From contig JBFHGJ010000093.1 in the NCBI GenBank assembly GCA_041583135.1, forward strand, positions 1 to 23,427: a stretch of 23,427 nt of DNA. The letters are read 5' to 3'. A program made the translations under genes and the position numbers. This DNA comes from JABSOG01 sp041583135 (GTDB lineage: Bacteria > Pseudomonadota > Gammaproteobacteria > Enterobacterales > Alteromonadaceae). Numbering within the stretch: position 1 is the first letter of the stretch; each line of letters begins with the position of its first letter. The notes beneath the pieces were generated by a model. The model searched no databases. It saw only the letters and a list, made by a program, of their open reading frames with translations, and was not told the origin of the DNA. Of this stretch, positions 15,481 to 23,160 are shown piece by piece.

Positions 15481-17571
15481 TTATGGGGTTTTGTCGGAGG
15501 CGACGTTGGTTTGGTAAATATCGGCATTGCGATACTCGGTTTTGCTGAACAAAATGGCCTGTGATGACACATCAAAAAAGGCGCTGGCGTTTTCCAGCAG
15601 CGCCTGCGGCACGGCTTTCTCATTCGCGGCGTAATACAGGGTATATTGCTGTTTGTTATATTGCTGCCAATACCAACCTTGGTCGGTTTTGCTGAGGTTG
15701 AAGTGTCTGCCGAGCACCAACTGCTTGGCTAGGTCGGTATGACTCGCAACTGGGGTTGGGGTTTCTCCTAAGAAAAGTTTACCGTTTTCATCGAGCCACA
15801 GAGTATTTTGTGGCTGCTGACTAAAGCGCACATATTGCCATTGCCCTGTCAGCGGCGTGATCACATCGGTGATCAGGTCATACTCAAAAGTTCGCCAACC
15901 CTTGGGGGTTTTAGCGCTGTAGGCGATGGTGGTATTGTTTTTAAACGATAATCCTCGCATTTCTTGTTGCGGTATGTGTAGCGCTTTTGACTGACCGTTG
16001 TTGATGTCGATAAGGTGAATTGCATTTAGCGTTGAGGCCAATAGCAATTGGTCGTCATAAGACCAAAGCAAGTCAAGGTAGTGACGATCATCGTTAAAGT
16101 GACTGAGTTTGATGGTGCTACCGGCTTGTGGTCGATAAAGCCAGATCTCCTCATGGCCTGAGGCGAATCCGATATAGGCGATTTGGCTGCCTTGATGGTT
16201 ATAGACCGCCAGTCTTTCCTCTACAGACCCACCGAGCAGCAATTCACTGCTTTTGTCTGATAGTCGATATTGATGGATATTGCTGTTACTTAGCCCCGCC
16301 GAAAACAAATAATCGCGACCATTGCTATGGCGGGTGGGCGGCCCTAGGTTCATGTTGCTGCTAAAGACCACCTGCGGGTTTTGTCCGTTCAATTGATATC
16401 GCAATATCTGCCGGGCCGGATGAGGACCCATCAGCATCACGCCTTGGCCGTCTTGGCTCCACACACCGCAACATATATAGGCATCTTGCTTAAACAGGAG
16501 TTTGAGCGTTTGCGCATCCAAATCGAGCATATAGAAACCTTCCCATTGCTCTTTGGTGGGCGAGGAGATCAGCAGTTTGTTGTCAAACGGGTGCAGATCA
16601 AACTGACTATTGCCACCAAGCACCAGCGCTGGTTGATTCAAGCGGGTGCTCTGACGGGTGTTGATATCAAAAGAGTAAATCGAGTAGGGGCTGTTGGGAC
16701 CTTCTGATTTGGTATAAATCAGCTGTTGGTCGTTGTGGCTATAAATGATTTTGCCATAGCTGCCGACGGGGCAATCGAGAATGTGTTTAGGCGGGGTCAA
16801 CTCAAGGCCGTTAAACTGGCGAACAAAATATTGGCAAGCGGTTGGGGTAGTCACCAAATACACAAAGCGGCTGCCGTCATTGCTCCAATCAGCGGGGCCA
16901 ACCCAAACATTTTTGGTTTGACCATGGTTTATTTCGACTTCTTGCTGGGTGGTTAACGACTTTAACCAAAGTCGCATTTTCTGCTCGGCAATTTCAGTGT
17001 AAAGCAAGTACGGGGCTGTTGGTGACAAGTTAGGTTGCGACTCGCGTCCGGCCCTAGCTGTTACGGCCTTGGCTTGAGTAAAGGTCGGTATTGTCGGATT
17101 GGACTCTTTAGCGATAAAAGCAAATACAACCAGTGCTGCAACAGCGATAAAAAGTAGCGGCCACAAAGGCTTTTGCCAATCACTACCAATTTGGGAGGCT
17201 GGCTTTTCAGGCTTTGCGATTGCTTGCTCTGGGGCTTGCTCAACCGTTGGTTGCAATGCTTCTAATAGGGCGACATGAGCGACAAACTTATAGCCTTTTT
17301 TGGGGAGAGTGGCGATATAGCGTGGCACTTTTGGGTCATCACCCAAAGCTTTACGCAACTTAGTGATGACTCTGCTGATGGCATTGTCAGATACTACTCG
17401 CCCGAGCCAGACCTGCTCTATCAGTTGATCTTTGGTGAGCAATTCGCCGGGATGGCGGCAGAAAAAGCTAAGCAATTGCGCCATCATCGGTTCGAGCTGT
17501 TGACAACGCTCGCCTAAGCAAAGGCTTTGATGGTGATCACAAAAAACAAACTGCTCTATTTTCCAGCGCAT
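15481..17571 (-). CDS. CadC-like membrane-bound winged-helix regulator with propeller-like periplasmic domain
   Basis: 696 residues. Residues 1-98 form an OmpR/PhoB-type winged helix: LEPMMAQLLSFFCRHPGELLTKDQLIEQVW, then VVSDNAISRVITKLRKALGDDP, then YIATLPKKGYKFV. A variable linker rich in E, P and Q follows, then a single membrane helix at 137-155. The remaining 540 residues show repeated strands of the PD40/TolB type (SPTAPYLLYTE, DWSNDGSRFVYL, YSHNDQQLIYTKS, HPFDNKLLISSP, SQDGQGVMLMGP), which suggests a beta-propeller in the periplasm. Such proteins sense outside the membrane and bind promoter DNA inside. It is divergent from the S15 hydrolase gene, with 153 bp between the starts, so it likely regulates that gene. 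The ligand is unknown. Confidence 0.87.
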   Translation of the reverse strand: MRWKIEQFVFCDHHQSLCLGERCQQLEPMMAQLLSFFCRHPGELLTKDQLIEQVWLGRVVSDNAISRVITKLRKALGDDPKVPRYIATLPKKGYKFVAHVALLEALQPTVEQAPEQAIAKPEKPASQIGSDWQKPLWPLLFIAVAALVVFAFIAKESNPTIPTFTQAKAVTARAGRESQPNLSPTAPYLLYTEIAEQKMRLWLKSLTTQQEVEINHGQTKNVWVGPADWSNDGSRFVYLVTTPTACQYFVRQFNGLELTPPKHILDCPVGSYGKIIYSHNDQQLIYTKSEGPNSPYSIYSFDINTRQSTRLNQPALVLGGNSQFDLHPFDNKLLISSPTKEQWEGFYMLDLDAQTLKLLFKQDAYICCGVWSQDGQGVMLMGPHPARQILRYQLNGQNPQVVFSSNMNLGPPTRHSNGRDYLFSAGLSNSNIHQYRLSDKSSELLLGGSVEERLAVYNHQGSQIAYIGFASGHEEIWLYRPQAGSTIKLSHFNDDRHYLDLLWSYDDQLLLASTLNAIHLIDINNGQSKALHIPQQEMRGLSFKNNTTIAYSAKTPKGWRTFEYDLITDVITPLTGQWQYVRFSQQPQNTLWLDENGKLFLGETPTPVASHTDLAKQLVLGRHFNLSKTDQGWYWQQYNKQQYTLYYAANEKAVPQALLENASAFFDVSSQAILFSKTEYRNADIYQTNVASDKTP

Positions 17572-17724
17572 TTAAAGGCAAACCAAATTGGCGTAAGAGC
17601 TGGAAAAATAACACAATTGCTAGGTTTGGTCAGTAAAAGTCATAACAAATCACAACAAAATCCAGACCTTTTTCAGCCTTCGCCTTAGTCTGCCTGCAAC
17701 TGTTGAATACGTAAGGAATGAACG

Positions 17725-20067
17725 ATGAACAGATCCATGTTGACTAAAACACGCTTTTCTCACAAAGCGGCTATTGGCTTGTATATTTTATTGAGCTTGT
17801 TGATGACGCTGATGTCTCAACAAGCCAAGTCGTTGCCAAAATTACCGAAACAAGCCTTTGCGACACCTCAGGCTTTAAAGCAGGCTCCACTAAAAGATCG
17901 CGATGATGCCAAAGCACTGATCCACTCAAATGCGTTTTATGCAGAGCTAAAAGCTTTGGCGGCGCAACTCACCCCTGCTCAAGTGGCACAGCAGTCGGTG
18001 TTTTATCGCACCGCTTTGATGTCTATTCGTGGTGAACATACGGCTTTACAAAAACTGATTGTCGAGCAGCAGCACCCACTTAACTATCACCACTATCTGA
18101 TATATGTTCAAGCGCTGGCCGAGCAGGCAACCAATGCGCCTAATCGTTCACTTAAACAAATAATTGATGACAAACTCAAACGCGACTTGGCCACCACCAG
18201 TGATGAGCGTTTATATCAGATGAACGCCGGTCTTGGTTGGTCGTTAGAAATGGCCGAGGATTATACTCTTAATGTTTACCGCAGTGTGCAAGGTGCGAAG
18301 ACACTCACGGCGTCGAGCGCCATGAGTCTGATTGTTAATACTGAGCTTTATCGGGTGTTGGCAGAGGTTATACCGGTGAGTCAAAAACGCTTGCAGGCGG
18401 AAAATAAACAGCGCTATGTGATTGAGCCTGAGGTGCTGATCACCACCGACAAAGGCATCGAATTGGCCGCAACTATAGTGCGCAAAAGAGACAGTGTTAT
18501 CAAGCGCCCTGTGGCGCTGCAATTTACCATCTATGCCGATGAAAAAAGCCATATTCAGTTGGCGACACATGCCGCTGCCCATGGCTATATCGGAATTGTC
18601 GCCAACTCGCGGGGCAAGCGTTCAAGCCGGTCGGCGATTGTGCCTTGGGCGCTTGAAGGCCAAGATGCCACCAGTGTTATCGACTGGGCCAGTAAGCAAT
18701 CTTGGAGTGATGGGCAGGTGGTGATGTATGGCGCAAGCTACAATGGCTTTACACAATGGGCGGCGGCCAAATACAAGCACCCCGCATTAAAGGCCATTGC
18801 CCCTTATACCGCTGCCAACCCGATCACCGGACTACCTTTTGAAAACAATATTGCTAGGAGCGGTAACTATCAGTGGTCTCATCATGTAACCAACAACAAG
18901 ACCATGGACAACTCGGTTTACGCTGACTGGCAGCATACCCGCGATGTGGTGGCCAAACTTTATCAAAGTGGTCGTCCGTTTGCCGATATCGATTATTTTG
19001 ACGGCAAACCCAACCCTTGGCTGCAAAAGCTGTTGGCGCACCCGAGCTATGATGATTTCTATCAGAAAATGCTGCCCTATGGTGACGACTATGCTGATAT
19101 CAATATTCCGGTGCTTACCATCACAGGTTACTTTGATGGCGCGCAGGTCTCGGCGGTAGATTTTTTAACACGGCACTACAAACACAATCCAAATGCCAAC
19201 CATACGCTGTTGATTGGCCCGTATACCCATAGAACGTCTGGCGGTGTGCCTGATGCTCAGATTGACAATTACACCCTAGATAGAGCCGCACTAAAGAAAG
19301 ATACCGAAGAAGTGACCTTTCATTGGTTCGATCACCTGTTATTCGACCAGCCGGTGCCAGAATTGCTCAAAGGCAAAGTAAACTATCAACTGATGGGCGA
19401 TAACAGCTGGTGGCACGTTGATTCTTACCGGGCGCTCAATGCCAAAGGCAAAGACTATTATTTCAACACTCAAAACCATAATGGGATCTACCGGTTAACT
19501 GACGTCAAACCGATACAGCTCAAGAGCGTATCGCAAGTTGTCGATATGGCCGATAGAAGCGAAGAACGAAACGTAGAGCCGATGCACATTTTGCAAAATG
19601 CCTTACCTCAAGATGGTGGGATAGTGTTGATGACAGAGCCATTTTCCGAGCCGCATCAACTGGCAGGGGCAATTAGTGGTGAGTTCATGCTTGCGGTAAA
19701 CAAAAAAGACGTCGATATCGGCTTTAACTTCTATGAACTACAGCCCGATGGTCAATACTTCCACTTAAACCGCTATGTTGGCCGAGCCAGTTATGCCGAT
19801 GATATGGCACAACGTAAGCTACTCAAGCCAAATGACATCACCAAAGTCGCCATCGTCAACGGCCGTATGAGCGCCAAATTGCTCAAACCCGGCAGTCGCT
19901 TAGTGATAGTGCTAAACGTTAATAAAAACCGCGAGTTTGAAGTCAACATGGGCAATGGCACCCCGGTCAGCTTTGAGTCGGCGGCAGCCGCAGGTGAACC
20001 GTTGAAAATTCAATGGTTCAATCAAAGCCGAATTCACATTCCTGTGACCGCTATCACGTCAGGTTAA
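17725..20067 (+). CDS. Secreted S15-family (CocE/NonD) serine hydrolase
   Basis: 780 residues; TAAGGA lies 7 nt before the ATG. An export signal occupies about residues 1-35 (RFSHKAAIGLYILLSLLMTLMSQQAKS). Residues 40-235 are a mostly helical extension not typical of the catalytic family. The alpha/beta-hydrolase domain follows: ITTDKGIELAATIVRKRD, GYIGIVANSRGKRSS, the nucleophile motif GASYNG with S338, the acid in GYFDG (D471) and the histidine in IGPYTHR (H502). A C-terminal jelly-roll-like domain is expected at about 560-775 (PFSEPHQLAGAISGEFMLAV, FNFYELQPDGQYFHLNRYVGRASY, KPGSRLVIVLNVNKNREF). The family cleaves X-Pro peptides, esters or acyl groups; the substrate cannot be deduced. It is likely periplasmic or secreted and controlled by the divergent CadC-like regulator. 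Confidence 0.88.
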   Translation: MNRSMLTKTRFSHKAAIGLYILLSLLMTLMSQQAKSLPKLPKQAFATPQALKQAPLKDRDDAKALIHSNAFYAELKALAAQLTPAQVAQQSVFYRTALMSIRGEHTALQKLIVEQQHPLNYHHYLIYVQALAEQATNAPNRSLKQIIDDKLKRDLATTSDERLYQMNAGLGWSLEMAEDYTLNVYRSVQGAKTLTASSAMSLIVNTELYRVLAEVIPVSQKRLQAENKQRYVIEPEVLITTDKGIELAATIVRKRDSVIKRPVALQFTIYADEKSHIQLATHAAAHGYIGIVANSRGKRSSRSAIVPWALEGQDATSVIDWASKQSWSDGQVVMYGASYNGFTQWAAAKYKHPALKAIAPYTAANPITGLPFENNIARSGNYQWSHHVTNNKTMDNSVYADWQHTRDVVAKLYQSGRPFADIDYFDGKPNPWLQKLLAHPSYDDFYQKMLPYGDDYADINIPVLTITGYFDGAQVSAVDFLTRHYKHNPNANHTLLIGPYTHRTSGGVPDAQIDNYTLDRAALKKDTEEVTFHWFDHLLFDQPVPELLKGKVNYQLMGDNSWWHVDSYRALNAKGKDYYFNTQNHNGIYRLTDVKPIQLKSVSQVVDMADRSEERNVEPMHILQNALPQDGGIVLMTEPFSEPHQLAGAISGEFMLAVNKKDVDIGFNFYELQPDGQYFHLNRYVGRASYADDMAQRKLLKPNDITKVAIVNGRMSAKLLKPGSRLVIVLNVNKNREFEVNMGNGTPVSFESAAAAGEPLKIQWFNQSRIHIPVTAITSG

Positions 20068-20185
20068 ATTAGCTGTGTTCCTTATAAAATAACTTGATTG
20101 GGGCGGGGTTAGCGATTAAGCTCATTAGTTCCTTTAATATGCTTAAGTTATTTAGCTATATTCATTGTTGCATAAGGATTTTGCA

Positions 20186-21031
20186 TTGGCTTACTTGCTA
20201 CAAAGAAAATATGAATGTACCTGTAATCGCTTTGAATTGACACCGTTTCATTGTATTGGCCGGATTGCACAGCGTAATCAACTTTGCTTGGACAATCCGT
20301 TTATTTCAAAGCTTCATGCGATAATTGAATGGCACAACGGCAAATGGGTTTTAAGAGATCTGTCGAGCAATGGCACTTGGCTCAATAATCAAAGGCTGGT
20401 GCCCCTTGAACGTGTGGCTTTGAGCGAAGGCGATAGTATTGTCTTTGCCAAGCAGCAGGACGCGCAATTTATGGTGGCGGATCTCAGCCCGCCAATCGAT
20501 CTGTTGGTCAACAACCTGAGTGAAACCATCGACAGCCAGCAGCGGAATGATATGTCTAGCCATTGGCAATATTTACGTAAAAAGTTTGATTGTCAGCCAA
20601 CCGTGCAGCTTGAGGCGGCAGCGTATCAGCCTTTGAAACTGGTGTTTTTCCTCAGCGCAGATGAAGAAACAACTTGGTTGGATGTTTATTATCATCAGCG
20701 CAAAGTGTCTTTAGGAGCGCGTTCACATCACTATCTGACGTTAAATCTTGCTAGGCATCTGAGCCAAGATATTCATAACGGCATTTTGCCATCACAACAG
20801 GGCTGGGTAGATATTAACTTATTGCTCAAGGAGCTGGGGATAGACTTGAGCCATCTCAATATTCAAGTTCACCGAGCGCGCAAGCAATTTGCAACTGCGT
20901 TATCGCAGATTGTACCTAACGCTACGGCAAGCTCTTTGCCGTTAATCGCTCGCTTTAAAGGGCAATTAAGGCTTATTCCCGAGCAATTTACGATCACCAA
21001 AGCTAAAAACGCTCAAGCGTTAACATCTTAG
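20186..21031 (+). CDS. FHA-domain protein with possible winged-helix C-terminus
   Basis: 281 residues from the TTG at 20186, chosen because AAGGA (20174-20178) lies 7 nt upstream; an upstream TTG at 20165 has no such site. The FHA domain covers about residues 4-95, with key residues G25-R26, S41, H44 and the DLSSNGTWLN stretch (N62), so phosphothreonine binding is likely retained. Residues 145-275 contain TTWLDVYYHQRKVSLGARSH, GWVDINLLLKELGIDLSHL, IQVHRARKQFATAL and FKGQLRLIPEQF, which resemble the last helices and wing of an OmpR-type DNA-binding domain. This part is my inference. No kinase gene is nearby. It lies 118 bp after the S15 gene and 172 bp before the small secreted protein. Confidence 0.78.
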   Translation: MAYLLQRKYECTCNRFELTPFHCIGRIAQRNQLCLDNPFISKLHAIIEWHNGKWVLRDLSSNGTWLNNQRLVPLERVALSEGDSIVFAKQQDAQFMVADLSPPIDLLVNNLSETIDSQQRNDMSSHWQYLRKKFDCQPTVQLEAAAYQPLKLVFFLSADEETTWLDVYYHQRKVSLGARSHHYLTLNLARHLSQDIHNGILPSQQGWVDINLLLKELGIDLSHLNIQVHRARKQFATALSQIVPNATASSLPLIARFKGQLRLIPEQFTITKAKNAQALTS

Positions 21032-21118
21032 CCAATGTTGCTGACAATTACCTAAAATCGTTAGGTGTATATGGTTGTAATTGTTTTTGGGGCCATTAGA
21101 AGATATTTTGACCGTGAT

Positions 21119-21147
21119 TTTAAAAGCGGCACAAGTGTGCTTTTAAA
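21119..21147. promoter_or_regulatory. Inverted repeat upstream of the secreted protein gene
   Basis: TTTAAAAGC (21119-21127) and GCTTTTAAA (21139-21147) are perfect complements around GGCACAAGTGT, and an inner GCAC/GTGC also pairs. It lies 57 bp before the start at 21204. It could be an operator for that gene, or the terminator of the FHA gene about 90 nt upstream. Confidence 0.4.
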
Positions 21148-21203
21148 TCTACGGCAAGCGTTGGTGCTTGTCTTAAAAATAATTTATAGATCAAAGGAAT
21201 ATC

Positions 21204-21800
21204 ATGAAAACAATGACAAAATTGTCTGCAATTGCAGCACTCTTATCAGGTTTATTGGTCGGCAATGCCATAGCGGCAGATGTTGAGGCTGGTATTGTTA
21301 AACAGGTCTCATCTAACCATGTTGGTAAAGCGATTGGCATGGACACACCTTTTATCGGTGACATCTCTATTGATATTAGCGACAGGTTGGCTAAGCGTCA
21401 GCAGGATCAGACCCAGACTTTGGGCGCTGCCAGCGGTATCACCTTTTTTGAGATTTGGGATGTTTGGTCTTCTAACCAAGGTTGGGATAACCTGCAAAGT
21501 ACCAGCCAGACCTCGACAAACAAAGATCACGGTGGTTCAGGGTTGTATGTCGCGGTGCTTCAATATGGCTATGGTAACCCAAATAATGCCAACATGAACG
21601 GTATCTCACGAGCCTATGAGTTCTCTGAAAAGCTGTGTGGTTCTACCGCAAACCTACACGTATGCAATGTCGGTGAAACCGTTACCGGCTGGTTATACTA
21701 TTTTAACTTTAGTGGACAGCAAAGCGGCACTTTCAACACCTCATCAAATTCCATTGCCTCTCCGTATGGTTACTGGAGTGATTCGATCTATATTCGCTAA
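21204..21800 (+). CDS. Small secreted protein of unknown function, possibly DUF4879/YolA-like
   Basis: 198 residues; GGA lies 5 nt before the ATG. The signal peptide ends AIA at residue 24. The mature part begins with a polar region of about 50 residues. A compact domain follows at about 78-198, with FFEIWDVWSSNQGWDN, KDHGGSGLYVAVLQYGYGNP, ANMNGISRAYEFSEKLC, a second cysteine (C145 and C154 probably pair), VTGWLYYFNFSGQQSGTFN and the terminal YGYWSDSIYIR. The aromatic- and glycine-rich beta pattern suggests a secreted beta-sandwich. The HGG...QYGYG...NG arrangement reminds me of the DUF4879 family of small secreted proteins, but I cannot confirm this. A terminator follows. It is a single-gene unit. 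Confidence 0.75.
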   Translation: MKTMTKLSAIAALLSGLLVGNAIAADVEAGIVKQVSSNHVGKAIGMDTPFIGDISIDISDRLAKRQQDQTQTLGAASGITFFEIWDVWSSNQGWDNLQSTSQTSTNKDHGGSGLYVAVLQYGYGNPNNANMNGISRAYEFSEKLCGSTANLHVCNVGETVTGWLYYFNFSGQQSGTFNTSSNSIASPYGYWSDSIYIR

Positions 21801-21821
21801 TCAATTCGCTTAGCTTATCTT

Positions 21822-21846
21822 AAAGCCCTCACCGATCGAGGGCTTT
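21822..21846 (+). terminator. Intrinsic terminator after the secreted protein gene
   Basis: AAAGCCCTC-accgatc-GAGGGCTTT forms a perfect 9-bp GC-rich stem with a 7-nt loop, 21 nt past the stop codon. The T-run is short (TTTATGTAT), but the A/T-flanked stem is typical and could work in both directions. Confidence 0.75.
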
Positions 21847-21927
21847 ATGTATAGGGATATACGGTACTCAAAAAATGCAGGAGCAATTTTTTGGTATGTA
21901 TAGGGATATACGGTACTCAAAAAATGC
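21846..21927 (+). repeat. 33-bp exact direct repeat, two copies, 49-bp period
   Basis: Copies at 21846-21878 and 21895-21927 are identical: TATGTATAGGGATATACGG followed by TACTCAAAAAATGC. Each contains the dyad GTATA-ggga-TATAC and an A-rich tail. The 16-nt spacer is unrelated. The first copy overlaps the last base of the terminator stem. Confidence 0.9.
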
Positions 21928-21951
21928 GTGGCGACTTCAGGCTGTCGTAGT

Positions 21952-21987
21952 TAGGGTATTTATACCGGCACAATACCCGCACAATAT
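21952..21987 (+). repeat. 36-bp dispersed element, copy 3
   Basis: It begins TAGGGTATTTATACCGGCAC and contains two further GCACAA-type units about 11 nt apart. GGGTATT can pair with AATACCC. It matches 6168-6203 (minus) at 31 of 36 positions. It lies about 150 nt downstream of the secreted protein gene, in the sense direction. Confidence 0.7.
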
Positions 21988-22032
21988 CCGCGAACATTCG
22001 TAGGCGGTATTTCAAGCTAAAATCGACTGACA

Positions 22033-22482
22033 TCAACTCGTTCTCAGCTGATCGAGCTGAGCTAATGTATCAGTAATTCTCCCGAGCACTTGTGTGGTTA
22101 GCGCGTCGCTACCGTCGTGTTTTGCAAATTCGTATCTGGCGTTAAATTCACTCAAGAAGTCATGGCGTTCATTGGGCGAGGCTTTTTGTGAGGGGTCTAG
22201 GCTCTTCGGCAGCTCAAAGGTCATCAGCATTTGTTCTCTATCATTGATTAATCCCGCAGACCTAAGTTGTTTTGCCATGTCTTGCATTTGTGGTCGGGTC
22301 ATTTGAGTGACATCATACTGCTTGGCAATCTCTTGCTCTTGCTGATACAGCTGCTGGGCTTGATTGCTGAACGTTGCTTGACTGATAAAAGACATCGGAG
22401 CGTGGTCCGAGACCGGTCTTTGTTGCGACTGAGGCTGCTGTATCGCCTGATATTGCATGGCGGAGGTTGAGTTGATCATCAT
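22033..22482 (-). CDS. Gln/Met-rich soluble protein of unknown function
   Basis: 149 residues. The first ATG at 22482 has AAGGA 8 nt upstream, which supports a real gene. There is no signal peptide or membrane segment. The first 50 residues are low-complexity and Gln-rich (IQQPQSQQRPVSDHAP, NQAQQLYQQEQEIAKQY). Residues 55-95 look structured and conserved in style: YDVTQMTRPQMQDMAKQLRSAG, LINDREQMLMTFELPK. The rest is helical (RHDFLSEFNARYEFAKHDGS, VLGRITDTLAQLDQL). I do not recognise the family. It stands alone between two repeat-rich intergenic regions and is convergent with the secreted protein gene. Confidence 0.7.
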   Translation of the reverse strand: MMINSTSAMQYQAIQQPQSQQRPVSDHAPMSFISQATFSNQAQQLYQQEQEIAKQYDVTQMTRPQMQDMAKQLRSAGLINDREQMLMTFELPKSLDPSQKASPNERHDFLSEFNARYEFAKHDGSDALTTQVLGRITDTLAQLDQLRTS

Positions 22483-22803
22483 CGTACAATTCCTTTTCAG
22501 GTTTTTTTGTATTTTCGTGTGCTACACGCATCTGCATTGCTGTCACTATAAAAGCACTCTTTATGCCAAATACCTTTTTGGCAACCAAGACAAGGAAGAT
22601 GGCTTATATCATTGCGATGTATACAAAACACTCAAATCGATGGCGGGACAGATGAACGCGCTGGCGGCAAAATCAGGTCGTGGCTTGTGAAATTTGGCGG
22701 CAATTACTGCCGCACTCGAATTGTCGCAATTGAACAACTAAATTGAGCTGGGACAGCCAAACGGTGTCGGAGTCTAAAATTATCGGTAATTATGGAGTGG
22801 TGA
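22483..22803. other. Intergenic region, no convincing gene
   Basis: A plus-strand open frame at 22457-22690 overlaps the start of the Gln-rich gene in antisense and has no supporting features. The region holds the inverted repeat TGCCAAA-tacctt-TTTGGCA (22564-22583), about 80-100 nt upstream of the Gln-rich gene start. It also holds a hairpin GCGGCA-attac-TGCCGC (22697-22713) and the degenerate repeat at 22761-22786. Confidence 0.5.
22761..22786 (+). repeat. Degenerate copy of the GTGTCAGACAC repeat
   Basis: ACGGTGTCGGAGTC followed by TAAAATTATCGG matches the 5318 repeat at 20 of 26 positions, including GGTGTC, CTAAAAT and the final GG. The palindrome itself is broken. It lies just before the 93-bp array. 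Confidence 0.55.
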
Positions 22804-23160
22804 AGGGGTTGGGGGCGGTTACGTCCTTGTTGATCATCCGCCATCCTCCATGGTGGCGGTGCGCGTGAACCGCATTAATTGCCTTTTGGTGGCCTGTGTA
22901 GGTTCGGTGGTGCCGAACGTCCATGTTGATCCTCCATCATCCATGATGGCGGTGCGCTTGAACCGCATTAATTGCCTTTTGGTGGTCGATGAAGGTTCGG
23001 TGGCGTTGGACGTCCATGTTGATCCTCCATCATCCATGATGGCGGTGCGCTTGAACCGCACTAATTGCCTTTTGTGATGGGGATGGGGTCGGTGGTGCCG
23101 AACGTCCTTGTTGATCCTCCATCATCCATGATGGCGGTGCGCATGGCACACCCTACATAA
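22804..23160 (+). repeat. Four-unit structured tandem repeat of about 93 bp
   Basis: Units are anchored by ACGTCC at 22821, 22917, 23010 and 23102 (spacings 96, 93 and 92). Each unit has a GTTCGG-tggtg-CCGAAC-type hairpin, ACGTCC(A/T)TGTTGATC, a hairpin such as CCATCA-tcca-TGATGG, GGCGGTGCGC, GAACCGCATTAATTGCC and TTTTG. Unit 1 is the most diverged and unit 4 is truncated after GGTGCGC. The stems differ between units but mostly remain pairable. One orphan copy is at 953-1001. The open frames through it on both strands are repetitive by-products of the DNA repeat. Confidence 0.9.

Noticed and set aside
21065..21286. 73-residue plus-strand open frame
   Set aside because: Overlaps the well-supported start and signal peptide of the gene at 21204 in another frame.
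22457..22690. 77-residue plus-strand open frame with a hydrophobic start
   Set aside because: Overlaps the start of the Gln-rich gene in antisense and has no supporting start signals.
22834..23077. 75-residue open frames on both strands with internally repeated peptides
   Set aside because: The periodic peptides are a by-product of the 93-bp DNA repeat. One unit spacing (92) breaks the frame, no ribosome binding site is seen, and both strands are open equally.
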